Assembly (NCBI GenBank): GCA_951813615.1
Contig: OX638377.1
Coordinates: 3,224,001 to 3,288,000, forward strand
DNA from: an uncultured Latescibacterota bacterium
GTDB taxonomy: Bacteria > Latescibacterota > UBA2968 > UBA8231
Reading direction: 5' to 3'
Length of the DNA: 64,000 nt
The position numbers were made by a program, and so were the translations under genes. The notes under the pieces are model-generated. The model did not search any database, had not been told where the DNA came from, and was given only the letters and a program-made list of their open reading frames with translations. Shown here one piece after another: positions 34,486 through 42,886 of the stretch; the stretch's first letter is position 1; every line of letters begins with the position of its first letter.

Positions 34486-35235
34486 TTACAGGCTGTAGCC
34501 GGCAGCCGTAGCATCCGCGTAAAAGATCTGGACGGTCTCTAGCGAGAACTGCCCCAGTTCCTTGCCCAAGGTCGGCAGCTTCTTGATGATGTCGCTGGTG
34601 CAGGTAATGATGTGGCAGCCGATGTTGTCGGCTTGAACCACATTGTACACCTCTCGAGGGCTGGCCCAGATGAGTTCGGCTTGGGGATTGGACGCGAGCA
34701 ACTCGACCGAATCGGCCATGACCGGCATGTAGTCTAACCCAGCGTCGGCGATGCGACCGGCAAAAACCGACACGCAGCACGGTGCCCCGCCCTCGACCGC
34801 GGCGGCCACTTCCCGCACTTGGTCGAGCAGAAAGATCGCCGTGACGTTGACCTTGACTCCGTCTTGCGACAGCCGATGGACCAAATCGTAGCTGACCTCA
34901 CCCTTGGTGTTGCTGACGGGAATTTTGACGTACACGTTTTCGCCCCAAGTGGCGATCTCGCGGGCTTGGCGCTCCATGTCGTCGAACTCGTCTGAAAAGA
35001 CCTCAAAGGAAATGTGGCGATCGGGAATGGCCGCGACGATGTCGTGGGCGAAAGCCCGATAGTCGGTGACGCCCGCTTGGTGCATCAAGGTGGGATTGGT
35101 CGTAAATCCAGAAACTAGTGGGTTGGCATAGCTCGCCAGCATGCTCTCGCGGTCGGCCCCGTCGGCAAAAATTTTAACTGCAAGGTCGGCGGCGGTTTTT
35201 TCGTACGCCAGCACTTGCGAAGTGAGGGTAGTCAT
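34486..35235 (-). CDS. tal: Transaldolase
   Basis: A 249-residue transaldolase of the short type, pentose phosphate pathway. It opens IFADGADRESMLASYANPLVSGFTTNPTLM, shown by VSGFTTNPTLM, and has the Schiff-base lysine in NVYVKIPVSNTKGE, then VNVTAIFLLDQV and CVSVFAGRIADAG. AAAGGAG precedes the ATG. AT-rich sequence upstream (35270-35295, including TATATAATATTAA) probably carries its promoter, but I could not fix the -35 box. Confidence 0.92.
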   Translation of the reverse strand: MTTLTSQVLAYEKTAADLAVKIFADGADRESMLASYANPLVSGFTTNPTLMHQAGVTDYRAFAHDIVAAIPDRHISFEVFSDEFDDMERQAREIATWGENVYVKIPVSNTKGEVSYDLVHRLSQDGVKVNVTAIFLLDQVREVAAAVEGGAPCCVSVFAGRIADAGLDYMPVMADSVELLASNPQAELIWASPREVYNVVQADNIGCHIITCTSDIIKKLPTLGKELGQFSLETVQIFYADATAAGYSL

Positions 35236-35335
35236 GGCATTGCTCCTTTAGATTCGCGCTAGGCTTAAGTCTATATAATATTAAATATAAAACTCGCTGC
35301 CGGAAAATTGGCACAGCCGCGCGGTGCGGTTGCGG

Positions 35336-35365
35336 TTGGCAATGGTAAAACGCGTATCGTATAAT
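35336..35365 (+). promoter_or_regulatory. Sigma-70 type promoter of the TolC-like gene
   Basis: TTGGCA (35336-35341), an 18-base spacer and a perfect TATAAT (35360-35365) precede the ATG at 35418 by about 50 bases. Confidence 0.65.
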
Positions 35366-35417
35366 TACAGGCAACCGCTGCATCTCACTCGTCATCCAAC
35401 TAAGTAGGGGCTTTGCG

Positions 35418-36857
35418 ATGAAATACCAATGGGCACTCGTCGGTTTGCTAATCGCCTCCACCTGCTCTACAGCCGAGGTTCTCTCGCTGCAAGAGTGCAT
35501 CGACTTGGCCATGCAAAACAACTTGCAACACCAAATAAACCAACAAACCCTAGCCAGCAACCGCACCCAACTGACGGCGGCGCAAGCGCCTTTTACCTTC
35601 GGCATGGACGCCTTTGTCACCGCCCCCAGCTTCACCGGACTGCGCGACACCCAAGAAAATGTCGCCCTCCAAACCCGGGTCCGCGAAGAGAATACCGATG
35701 TCTCCTACTCGGGCAACCTGCGCATGACCCAACGCCTGCGCCAACTCGGCCAATTCACGCTGACCTCTGTGGCTCTGCGTCGCGACTTCTCGTCCAATCG
35801 CCGCGAGGACTTCCTCGACTATTCAGGTTCGACGCGCCTTGCTTACGAGCGCGACATACTAGGCCAGCCCAGCGAGGAGATCGCGCTCAAGCGCGCCGAA
35901 CACAGCCTGCAAAGCGCCCGCCTCAACTTCGACCGCCAGCGGCTCCAGCTAGAGGGCCAAGTCATCGACGATTACTACGGTTTAGTGCAGAGCGTCCGCG
36001 AGCTCGAAATAGAGGAACAGCGCCTAGCGCAGTCGCGCGCCAATTTGGAGTTGGCCCAACGAAAATTTGAGGTCGGCCTCATCGCCGAAGTGGAAGCCCT
36101 GCGTCTACAGGTGGAGATGCTGCAGGCCGAGGCCACATATGACCAAGCCCAAACCAATATCGAATCGAGCCGCGACCTGCTCCGCGAAACCCTCGGACTC
36201 GATGTGTGGGCACCGCTTGCAATCGATACCGAGGTCCAGTACGAGATTCACCCCATCGACGCCCAAAGCGCCCTTGAAATCGGCTTGGCGCGCCGCACCG
36301 ACATGAAACGAGCCGAAATTTTCGAGGAAATCAACGCATTGAATCTAGCGGAGACCCGCCGCCGCAACGGCATTAACGCGACCTTCGGGGCCAATGTCAG
36401 CCTGCAGGGACGCGGCCCCGAAGTGGGCGATGTCAGCGACACTTTCGAGCGCAATCGGTGGGGAGTCGATCTGCAGATAACCCTGCCGCTGATCGACAGC
36501 GGCCAGCGGCAGGCCTCCGTCAGCCAAGCGCGCATCGCCTTGGAGCAAAGTCGCCTCACTCGCGAGCAGCAGCGCCGCCAAATCATCCAGCAAGTTCGCG
36601 ATGCCACGCGCCGCGTCCACGAGGCTGAGCGCCAGATAGACCTGCGCCAAGCCGCCCTCGAATTTGCCCAGCGCACCTACGACGTCGAGCAAAGCCGCTT
36701 TGAACTCGGCTTGGCCGACAGCCAACAATTGCTCCAAGCTCAAGGCAATTTGACCCAAGCCCAGATCAACGCCTTAGCCGCGGTCATAGGCTACCAGCGC
36801 CAGCTCAAAAACGTGCGGCTCGCCACCATGGCCGAGCTAAAAGAACTGGCTCCTTAG
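35418..36857 (+). CDS. TolC-family outer-membrane efflux protein
   Basis: A 479-residue protein with a signal peptide (MKYQWALVGLLIASTCSTAE) followed by LSLQECIDLAMQNNLQ, the classic opening of outer-membrane efflux proteins. The body is two repeats of long helices rich in Ala, Gln, Glu and Arg, with LALRRAEHSLQSARLNFDRQ-type and EQSRFELGLADSQQLLQAQGNL segments. It forms a trimeric channel and needs a membrane-fusion protein and an inner-membrane pump, neither of which is beside it. The AT-rich gap upstream holds a good promoter and the gene seems to stand alone. Confidence 0.93.
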   Translation: MKYQWALVGLLIASTCSTAEVLSLQECIDLAMQNNLQHQINQQTLASNRTQLTAAQAPFTFGMDAFVTAPSFTGLRDTQENVALQTRVREENTDVSYSGNLRMTQRLRQLGQFTLTSVALRRDFSSNRREDFLDYSGSTRLAYERDILGQPSEEIALKRAEHSLQSARLNFDRQRLQLEGQVIDDYYGLVQSVRELEIEEQRLAQSRANLELAQRKFEVGLIAEVEALRLQVEMLQAEATYDQAQTNIESSRDLLRETLGLDVWAPLAIDTEVQYEIHPIDAQSALEIGLARRTDMKRAEIFEEINALNLAETRRRNGINATFGANVSLQGRGPEVGDVSDTFERNRWGVDLQITLPLIDSGQRQASVSQARIALEQSRLTREQQRRQIIQQVRDATRRVHEAERQIDLRQAALEFAQRTYDVEQSRFELGLADSQQLLQAQGNLTQAQINALAAVIGYQRQLKNVRLATMAELKELAP

Positions 36858-36884
36858 CCTCCCAATCCCAATCCAAACACAAAG

Positions 36885-36912
36885 TAGGGGCGACCGGCCG
36901 GTCGCCCCTACA
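36885..36912. repeat. Perfect 28-base palindrome after the TolC-like gene
   Basis: GTAGGGGCGACCGG is followed directly by its own reverse complement, CCGGTCGCCCCTAC. It lies in the 78-base gap between two convergent genes (TolC-like ends 36857, DksA-like ends 36936). Sequences of this kind occur as dispersed palindromic repeats in many bacterial genomes. It could also fold into a hairpin that ends both transcripts. Only one copy was seen here. Confidence 0.8.
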
Positions 36913-36935
36913 CGAATAACGCGCGGATTAAGCGC

Positions 36936-37424
36936 CTATTTGTCGTCTTCTGAATCCATCAGCGGATGCGTGAATTCCTCCATGTCCTCGCCAAACATCC
37001 GCCGTGGGCGCAATCGGGTATAAGACGGAATCTGGTTTTGCTCCTCGGCCTCCTGACAGGACACGCACAGCCGCGCCGTGGGCAGGGCATCCAAACGCGG
37101 CTTGGGAATAAACGGACAGGTCGCGCACAGGTTTAAGGGCTTTTCAAGGCAGGCCTCGCACTTGCCATACGTCGTGCCCTCTAGCTTCTCAAGCGCCAGA
37201 ATGACCTCTTCCAACTCGCGGCGCTCAGTATCCCCTAGCGCGACCAAGAGCTCCATGGCCCCGGCCTCGACTGCTCGGTCGAGATCATCGGCCTTGGGGT
37301 CTTGCAGCTCGTCAATCTCGTGCTCGGTGCCGTCCAGATCGCTGAGCAACTCAGCGCGGCGCACCAAGAGCCTCTTCTTCATCTTTTCTCGATCTCGCTT
37401 GTTGAGGGCCACCTTTTTGGCCAT
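36936..37424 (-). CDS. DksA/TraR-family zinc-finger protein
   Basis: A 162-residue protein. A coiled coil (RDREKMKKRLLVRRAELLSDLDGTEHEIDEL, seen from about residue 9) is followed by ALEKLEGTTYGKCEAC and then a C-terminal CVSCQEAEE, as in DksA, which binds the RNA polymerase secondary channel with ppGpp. The zinc finger spans C-x2-C-x27-C-x2-C rather than the usual x17, and the extra ten residues carry another CATC pair. An acidic tail follows. It lies 45 bases after the glycosidase-like lipoprotein gene and may be read with it. Confidence 0.82.
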   Translation of the reverse strand: MAKKVALNKRDREKMKKRLLVRRAELLSDLDGTEHEIDELQDPKADDLDRAVEAGAMELLVALGDTERRELEEVILALEKLEGTTYGKCEACLEKPLNLCATCPFIPKPRLDALPTARLCVSCQEAEEQNQIPSYTRLRPRRMFGEDMEEFTHPLMDSEDDK

Positions 37425-37469
37425 AATTTTCTCCCCTTTAACTGGCTCCCAAGCCAGTGGATTACCCGT

Positions 37470-39236
37470 TTAAATGCCCGCTGTCTGCAAGCGAAAAACC
37501 GCCGCGGCCAACGGCCCCAACTCCGCGGCCAGCCGTCCGTTGGCCAGCGTCGGGACTGCCTGACCATGGAGTACTTCAGCCCGCCTCATGGGCGGCAAGC
37601 CTTCCAGACGCAAATCGAGCCGCCGCGGATCGGCGGCGACATTGACGGCAAATACGTAAAAATCGCGGTTGTATTCTTTGATCGCCACTTTAATCTCGGT
37701 ATCGGCCGGTTGTGCCGCCAAGCGGTGCTCCTCCTGTAAGAGCACTGGGCTCAATTCGGCGAGCTCGGCCGCGAGGCGCTGTACTTCTTGCCACAGGGCC
37801 AAGGGCTGGATGTGGCGTTCGTTCTCTTGGCAATAGCGGTAAAACAACACGCCCTTGGCCCCTTCGACCAGCCCTTGGTAGACCATGTTACGCAACTCGG
37901 TCGCCGTCGGCGAACGCGCCCAGTGCTCCACGCCGCCAAAGGCCTGGGCGATCAACCAGACTGGCTTGCGCTCCAGCGAGGTCCAGCGCGCCTGCTGCAT
38001 GTAGTCGCCCACCTGAGTGATGGGGTAATTCGGAATCGGATAGACGTCAATGGCCAGAATATCGCTGGCATCCGAGTATGTAGCGTATGTGCGCGACCGA
38101 TTGTTGACTAAATAGACTGGATGATATGGATCGAGTTCCCGGATCAGCTCGTATATTGCCAAGGCGGACGCAGGATCCATCTTGGTCTCGGCTGGCTCGT
38201 CAACCAGATACCACGCCAAGAGCGCTGGATGCTGGCGATAGCGTTTGACGAGGGCGGCAATGGCCCGATAATTTGGCTCGGGCTTGCCGCGAGCGTACTC
38301 GGTCAGCTCCAAGAGTATCTGCATGCCCTCTACGGCTGCCGCGTCCATCAGCGAGGCTACCTCTTCCCCGCGCAGTTTGTAGTAGTAATCCCCCGAGTTG
38401 AAGTGCAAGCGCCGCATCGGGCCTAGGTCCTCGTCCCGCAGCCAGTACAGTCCAATGGGGAAAAACGACTCGCCATCAACGAGCAAGGATTGGCTGAACA
38501 GGTCGATTTTCACCTCTCGTGCGGCCGGCGCAAACTTCTCGCAAACCACAGCCAGAGAATCCGCTCCGCCGACCGGATCCCGCCATCGCGCCGCCAGCCA
38601 ATAACGCCCCTCGGGCAAATCGTATGCGGCAAAGGCCCCTGAGACCTCCTGGCCGACCATGTTTGCATCCACGCGATCCAAGACCTCGAAGCCGCGCCGC
38701 AGCTCGACCGTCACGGGGATGGCCATATCATCGCGGCGATTGCGCCGCAACCGGAAGCGAATCTCATCTTCTACAGTGTAATACGAGCGATCGCCCAAAA
38801 GCTCCCAAGCGGGCCGGGCAAACAGGCGCAATTCTTCGACGGCATGGATGAACGTGCTGTTCTCCGGATCGTACAACCGCAGAGACGCGCGGTGCAGGCC
38901 GGTCTCTTCCAATCGATACGGCAGCGCATAGCGCACGAGACGGCCCTGGGGCACCTGCAACTGGTGTTCGACCTCGCGCTGCTCGCCCGCAGGAGTTTCC
39001 CACTCCAGCAGCGCGAGCAACAGGCGCGAACCCGTACCCGGCCTAAACACTTGCAGGTCGAGCAGGTTGTCGCCGATTACGGGTAGCTGTTCTTGGATGA
39101 CCTGGAACGTTGGCACATCGGGCGTCGTCTTGGGGGCCATTTGCCCGCAAGCACTCAACAATGCGAACAAGGCAAAGTAAAAGGGCCGAGAGACTGCTCC
39201 CCCCGGCCCACCCCTCGGTAGTAAGCGCCCCTTCAA
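37470..39236 (-). CDS. Lipoprotein with glycoside-hydrolase-like (beta/alpha)8 domain
   Basis: A 588-residue protein with a lipobox LLSAC at Cys30 after a hydrophobic stretch, so it is probably anchored in a membrane. The N-terminal ~270 residues are beta-rich. From about 275 (LFSQSLLVDGESFFPIGLYWLRDE) it resembles a TIM-barrel glycosidase, with ALLAWYLVDEPAETK carrying a likely acid/base Glu, then YLVNNRSRTYA and DILAIDVYPIPNYP. A small beta domain closes the protein. The substrate is unknown. The TTG start overlaps the previous stop (TTGA) and its ribosome-binding site is weak, so the start is uncertain. Confidence 0.6.
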   Translation of the reverse strand: MKGRLLPRGGPGGAVSRPFYFALFALLSACGQMAPKTTPDVPTFQVIQEQLPVIGDNLLDLQVFRPGTGSRLLLALLEWETPAGEQREVEHQLQVPQGRLVRYALPYRLEETGLHRASLRLYDPENSTFIHAVEELRLFARPAWELLGDRSYYTVEDEIRFRLRRNRRDDMAIPVTVELRRGFEVLDRVDANMVGQEVSGAFAAYDLPEGRYWLAARWRDPVGGADSLAVVCEKFAPAAREVKIDLFSQSLLVDGESFFPIGLYWLRDEDLGPMRRLHFNSGDYYYKLRGEEVASLMDAAAVEGMQILLELTEYARGKPEPNYRAIAALVKRYRQHPALLAWYLVDEPAETKMDPASALAIYELIRELDPYHPVYLVNNRSRTYATYSDASDILAIDVYPIPNYPITQVGDYMQQARWTSLERKPVWLIAQAFGGVEHWARSPTATELRNMVYQGLVEGAKGVLFYRYCQENERHIQPLALWQEVQRLAAELAELSPVLLQEEHRLAAQPADTEIKVAIKEYNRDFYVFAVNVAADPRRLDLRLEGLPPMRRAEVLHGQAVPTLANGRLAAELGPLAAAVFRLQTAGI

Positions 39237-40003
39237 GGCGACCTGCCAGCTTGTTCGGTCTCGAGCGAACGCAAGCGATCTCTGAGCGAAGCGGCCAATT
39301 CGAATCGATCGGCCTCGACCGCGGCCTGTAAATCAGCCGTCAAGCGCTCGCGCAACGTGCGCGGCCGGGTGCTCTCCACCTCGCCTTCCCACTCGTGCAA
39401 AAAGATCAGCTCAGGGCACTCGTCGAGTTGGTCTAATTGACCAATCTTGGCGAGAAAGGCCTCGATCTCGGCGATGCCCCGGCGGATTTCAGCTAGAGCC
39501 TCGGCGTGGTTCTCCTCTTCTAGACAGGCCAGCGCCCGCGCCTGTACCCGATGCGCTGTGACAAAGACGCGGTATTGTTCGGCTAACTGGCGGTCTTCAT
39601 CCTCTTCGGCGTATTCGTAGCACAAATCGAGGATGGCGAGGTTGTGTACGGCATCTTCTTCGGCCCGCTCGTATTCCTTCAGTTCAAAAAAACCGATCCG
39701 CCGCCAGTAGTATTTCATGGCCTCTTGAGCCAATTCATAACAATCCTCGTGCGAGAGGCTAAAGGTACCTGGGCCGTGCGCTTTTTCCCTCTCACGGCGC
39801 TTTTGGCAGTAGTAATCCAACAACGACACATGGCCGTGCGGGCGCAGTGCGTCAGGACGGCCCCGCCACTCTAGCTGCATCAAACCCAGATCCATGCGGA
39901 TTTGGAGCTTGGCACTACCGTTGCCGCCTCGTATCTTGCGCACGCTCAACTCGCCTGGGGCATATTTCCAATCGCCGAGGATCGGGCCGATATCGCGTTC
40001 CAT
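39233..40003 (-). CDS. UVR-motif protein, paralogue 1
   Basis: A 256-residue protein of unknown role. The N-terminal part has LQIRMDLGLMQLEW, then GRPDALRPHGHVSLLDYYCQKRR, and is followed by a helical, acidic middle. The C-terminus has a UvrB/UvrC-type UVR motif, LQAAVEADRFELAASLRDRLRSLE. A second protein at 63295 shares all three blocks, so this is a small paralogous family rather than UvrB or UvrC. It stands behind the best sigma-70 promoter in the window (40126) and overlaps the next gene by 4 bases. UVR motifs elsewhere mediate protein-protein contacts, for example in McsA and UvrB. Confidence 0.75.
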   Translation of the reverse strand: MERDIGPILGDWKYAPGELSVRKIRGGNGSAKLQIRMDLGLMQLEWRGRPDALRPHGHVSLLDYYCQKRREREKAHGPGTFSLSHEDCYELAQEAMKYYWRRIGFFELKEYERAEEDAVHNLAILDLCYEYAEEDEDRQLAEQYRVFVTAHRVQARALACLEEENHAEALAEIRRGIAEIEAFLAKIGQLDQLDECPELIFLHEWEGEVESTRPRTLRERLTADLQAAVEADRFELAASLRDRLRSLETEQAGRSP

Positions 40004-40125
40004 AATGGGTAAAACCTCGAACTATACTTGGGGGTAACACAGGCTAACTAGGCGTCCCCGTATCCCGCCCTCAACGGGGTGAGCCTATCGCGGTATTTGG
40101 GTACCTTTTCGGTTGGAATTGTTTT

Positions 40126-40154
40126 ATAATATACGCTGAGTGTACCCTTGTCAA
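40126..40154 (-). promoter_or_regulatory. Sigma-70 type promoter of UVR paralogue 1
   Basis: On the minus strand a perfect TTGACA (40154-40149) is followed after 17 bases by TATTAT (40131-40126). It lies directly after the stop of the HEAT lipoprotein gene and about 120 bases before the ATG at 40003. Confidence 0.75.
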
Positions 40155-40155
40155 C

Positions 40156-41004
40156 TCACAGACGGGAAGCTGTGGAGTCGACTTTTACCGGCGGCGGAGT
40201 GCCGGTGATTTCGCCTATTATGACCAGCAATTCCTTGCGTAAGGTCGGGCTTACGCGCAGGCTGTCCAAATAGGTTTCAATCACCGGAATGGCGTCCGTG
40301 CCCACAGCTGTAATCGCCTGATGAGTTAGGGTGCGCTCCTCGGGGGTGGGGTCGTATTCCATCTGCGTAGGCTCGATTGGCGTGCCGAACATGCTCACCC
40401 GGGGCTGTCCTCCCTCCCCAAAGGGATCCAGACCCACATTTGGATAGCGCCGCGGGCCACCCGTGGAGTCGGCACCGAGCTGTCCATAAGGCCCGTAGGG
40501 AAAGGGATTCTCCTCGCCGGTGAACACCCCCCGGCGGGTTCGCTGCTCAGCGCGCAGGGTGAGTATGTCGTAGTAGCCAAGGGCATTGACCAGAATTTCA
40601 GCCGCCTTGGTCCCCCCCATTTTTCCGAGCGCTTCAACGGCGGCCATCCGCAGCTCGGCGTCGGCCGTATTGAGCGAGCGGTCGAGTAGCCTCCCGATAT
40701 CCGGGGCCGCACTCTGATCGCCGATGTTGCCCAATGAGCGGAGTGCGTCCTGCTTGAGCGTGGTGCGCTGGTCGTAGTCTTGGAGCGCCATTTTCAGCAC
40801 TGGCACGGCGCGCGGGTCGCCAATCTCGCCGAGGATGCGCGCGGCCTTGCGCCGCGTGGCGTAGGGATAGTCCTGACGGGAGACGATCTCCATGATCCGA
40901 TCTAACTGCGCGTGGTCTCCCTCCTGATAGAGCTTGTACATCTGGTTGACATTCGTACAACCCAAGGGGGCCAAAACGACCACTAAAAGCGCGATCCTAT
41001 ACAT
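40156..41004 (-). CDS. HEAT-repeat lipoprotein
   Basis: A 282-residue protein with a lipobox APLGC at Cys16. Residues 45-150 hold at least three HEAT/PBS-type repeats (RRKAARILGEIGDPRAVPVL, LKQDALRSLGNIGDQSAAPDI, LRMAAVEALGKMGGTKAAEIL). A proline/glycine-rich loop follows (NPFPYGPYGQLG), then another helical pair near the C-terminus. HEAT arrays usually bind other proteins. It diverges from the mrp gene across an 83-base gap. Confidence 0.82.
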   Translation of the reverse strand: MYRIALLVVVLAPLGCTNVNQMYKLYQEGDHAQLDRIMEIVSRQDYPYATRRKAARILGEIGDPRAVPVLKMALQDYDQRTTLKQDALRSLGNIGDQSAAPDIGRLLDRSLNTADAELRMAAVEALGKMGGTKAAEILVNALGYYDILTLRAEQRTRRGVFTGEENPFPYGPYGQLGADSTGGPRRYPNVGLDPFGEGGQPRVSMFGTPIEPTQMEYDPTPEERTLTHQAITAVGTDAIPVIETYLDSLRVSPTLRKELLVIIGEITGTPPPVKVDSTASRL

Positions 41005-41027
41005 GGCTAGCTCCTTTGTCTATCCCC

Positions 41028-41056
41028 TTGCCGCGAGGAGGTCTTTCCTCTATACT
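41028..41056 (+). promoter_or_regulatory. Sigma-70 type promoter of mrp
   Basis: TTGCCG (41028-41033), a 17-base spacer and TATACT (41051-41056) lie 31 bases before the GTG start at 41088. Confidence 0.6.
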
Positions 41057-41087
41057 TCAAATTTTCCACTACGCAGCAGGAACTCCA

Positions 41088-41879
41088 GTGAACTCCCCAC
41101 AAACCCACAATCGCCAACCCATTCCCGGTATTAAAGATACACTGGCCATAACCAGTGGCAAGGGCGGGGTCGGCAAGTCCACGCTCTGCGCCAACTTGGC
41201 CGTGAGCTTAGCCCACCAAGGGCTACAGGTCGGCTTGCTCGACGCCGACATCTATGGGCCCAACATCCCGGGCCTGCTGGGCTTAGAAGGCAAGCCAACC
41301 GCGGAGGACGGCCGCATCCAGCCCTTATCTGTGCACGGCCTCAAAGCCATTTCCATGGGGCTACTAATCGACCCGGGCACCCCGGTCGTGTGGCGCGGCC
41401 CCATGCTGGCCAAGATGATGCACCAATTCCTCTTCAACGTCACTTGGGGCGAACTCGATTTGCTGCTCATAGACCTGCCCCCTGGGACCGGAGACGTACA
41501 AATCACGCTGACCCAAGTAGCGCCTTTAACTGCTGCCTTGATCATCACCACGCCCTCGGCCATTGCCCTCGAAGACGTGCGCCGCGGCGTCGAGATGTTC
41601 CGTCAGACCGAGGTACCCATCGTCGGCTTGGTCGAGAACATGAGCTATTTCCGCTGCGACAACTGCGGCCATGCCGACCCCATCTTTGGCACTGGAGGGG
41701 GCCGCGCCACGGCCAGCCGCTTGGACATTCCCTATCTGGGCGAGATTCCGCTCGACCCACTCGTCCGCAGCCAAGCCGACGCGGGCGAGCCAGTCGTAAA
41801 GACGCATCCCCAAGCCGAGGGCAGCCAAGCCGTGGCCAACCTAGCCGCCGACATCGGCACTTATTTCCAGCGCACATGA
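41088..41879 (+). CDS. mrp: Mrp/NBP35-type iron-sulfur carrier ATPase
   Basis: A 263-residue P-loop ATPase that carries and delivers Fe-S clusters. It has the deviant Walker A SGKGGVGKST, then LLDADIYGPNIPGLLG, VVWRGPMLAKM, LLIDLPPGTGDVQ and the cluster-binding pair in YFRCDNCG. It lacks the N-terminal MIP18/DUF59 domain of long Mrp proteins. I start at the GTG at 41088, which has CAGGA upstream; the further frame overlaps the promoter. Its stop overlaps the ATG of the next gene (ATGA). Confidence 0.92.
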   Translation: MNSPQTHNRQPIPGIKDTLAITSGKGGVGKSTLCANLAVSLAHQGLQVGLLDADIYGPNIPGLLGLEGKPTAEDGRIQPLSVHGLKAISMGLLIDPGTPVVWRGPMLAKMMHQFLFNVTWGELDLLLIDLPPGTGDVQITLTQVAPLTAALIITTPSAIALEDVRRGVEMFRQTEVPIVGLVENMSYFRCDNCGHADPIFGTGGGRATASRLDIPYLGEIPLDPLVRSQADAGEPVVKTHPQAEGSQAVANLAADIGTYFQRT

Positions 41880-42886
41880 GCCAAGTCCAAATCGCCTGCG
41901 TCGGCGCTGGGTACTGGGGCAAAAACCTAGTGCGCGTCTTCCACGACTTGCCCGACGTCCATTTGCGCCAAGTCTGCGACGCCAGCCCGGAAATCCGCAG
42001 CGCTATTCAGAGCCAGTACCCAGAAGTCCCTGTCACCGCCAATTACGACGAGGTGCTCGACGACGAAGCACTCGACGCCGTGGTATTGGCCGTCCCAGCC
42101 GCCGAGCACTACGAATTGGCCCGCCGCGCCCTAGAGCGAGGCAAGCACGTGTACGTCGAAAAACCCATGACCCTCGACGCCGCCACGTCGGCCCACTTGG
42201 TCGAATTAGCCGCCGAGCGAGACCGGGTGCTGATGGTTGGACACTTGCTGAAGTACCACCCAGCCGTGCACATGCTGCATGATTTAGTGGGGGAAGGTGC
42301 GCTAGGCGACTTGTATTATTTGTACTCCCAGCGCGTCAACTTGGGCATTGTCCGCAGCGACGAAAACGCCCTGTGGAGCTTGGCACCACACGACATATCG
42401 GTCATCCTGTACCTGCTCGGCCAAGAGCCGGACGCAGTCAGCGCCCGCGGCGAGTGCTATCTGCAACCCGACATCGAAGACGTGGTCTTTGCCAATTTAC
42501 ACTTTGCCGATGGCAAGATGGCGCAGATGCAACTCTCTTGGCTCGACCCGCACCGCATCCGCCGCCTGACCGTGGTCGGCAGCCGCAAGATGGCGGTGTT
42601 TGACGATGTGGAAAGCACGGAAAAGGTGCGCATCTACGACAAATCGGCCGAGCGGCCGCAATACGACTCGTACGGCGACTCCATTGCGCTGCGCTTTGGC
42701 GACGTCGTCATTCCGCGGCTGCAAATGGCCGAGCCGCTCAAGTTGGAGTGCCAGCACTTCGTCGAGTGCGTGCGCACTGGCCAAGCACCCCGCAGCGATG
42801 GCCACGACGGCCTGCGCGTCGTGCGCGTCTTGGAGGCTGCGCAGGAATCGCTGCGCCAAGCCGGTGCCCCCGTACCGCTGCGCTAG
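41876..42886 (+). CDS. Gfo/Idh/MocA-family oxidoreductase
   Basis: A 336-residue NAD(P)-dependent oxidoreductase of the glucose-fructose oxidoreductase type. It opens QIACVGAGYWGKNLVRVF (Rossmann fold) and has the substrate/cofactor motif VYVEKPMTLDAA, then LMVGHLLKYHPAV and LAPHDISVILYLLG. Overall it resembles WlbA-type UDP-sugar 3-dehydrogenases. The ATG overlaps the mrp stop, so it is coupled to mrp despite the unrelated roles. It ends in a CTAG overlap with the convergent M23 gene. Confidence 0.9.
   Translation: MSQVQIACVGAGYWGKNLVRVFHDLPDVHLRQVCDASPEIRSAIQSQYPEVPVTANYDEVLDDEALDAVVLAVPAAEHYELARRALERGKHVYVEKPMTLDAATSAHLVELAAERDRVLMVGHLLKYHPAVHMLHDLVGEGALGDLYYLYSQRVNLGIVRSDENALWSLAPHDISVILYLLGQEPDAVSARGECYLQPDIEDVVFANLHFADGKMAQMQLSWLDPHRIRRLTVVGSRKMAVFDDVESTEKVRIYDKSAERPQYDSYGDSIALRFGDVVIPRLQMAEPLKLECQHFVECVRTGQAPRSDGHDGLRVVRVLEAAQESLRQAGAPVPLR

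Noticed and set aside
41390..41875. Possible N-terminal extension of the Gfo/Idh/MocA gene
   Set aside because: The frame is open but overlaps mrp, reads as Arg/Pro/His-rich nonsense and the Rossmann fold begins directly at the ATG at 41876.
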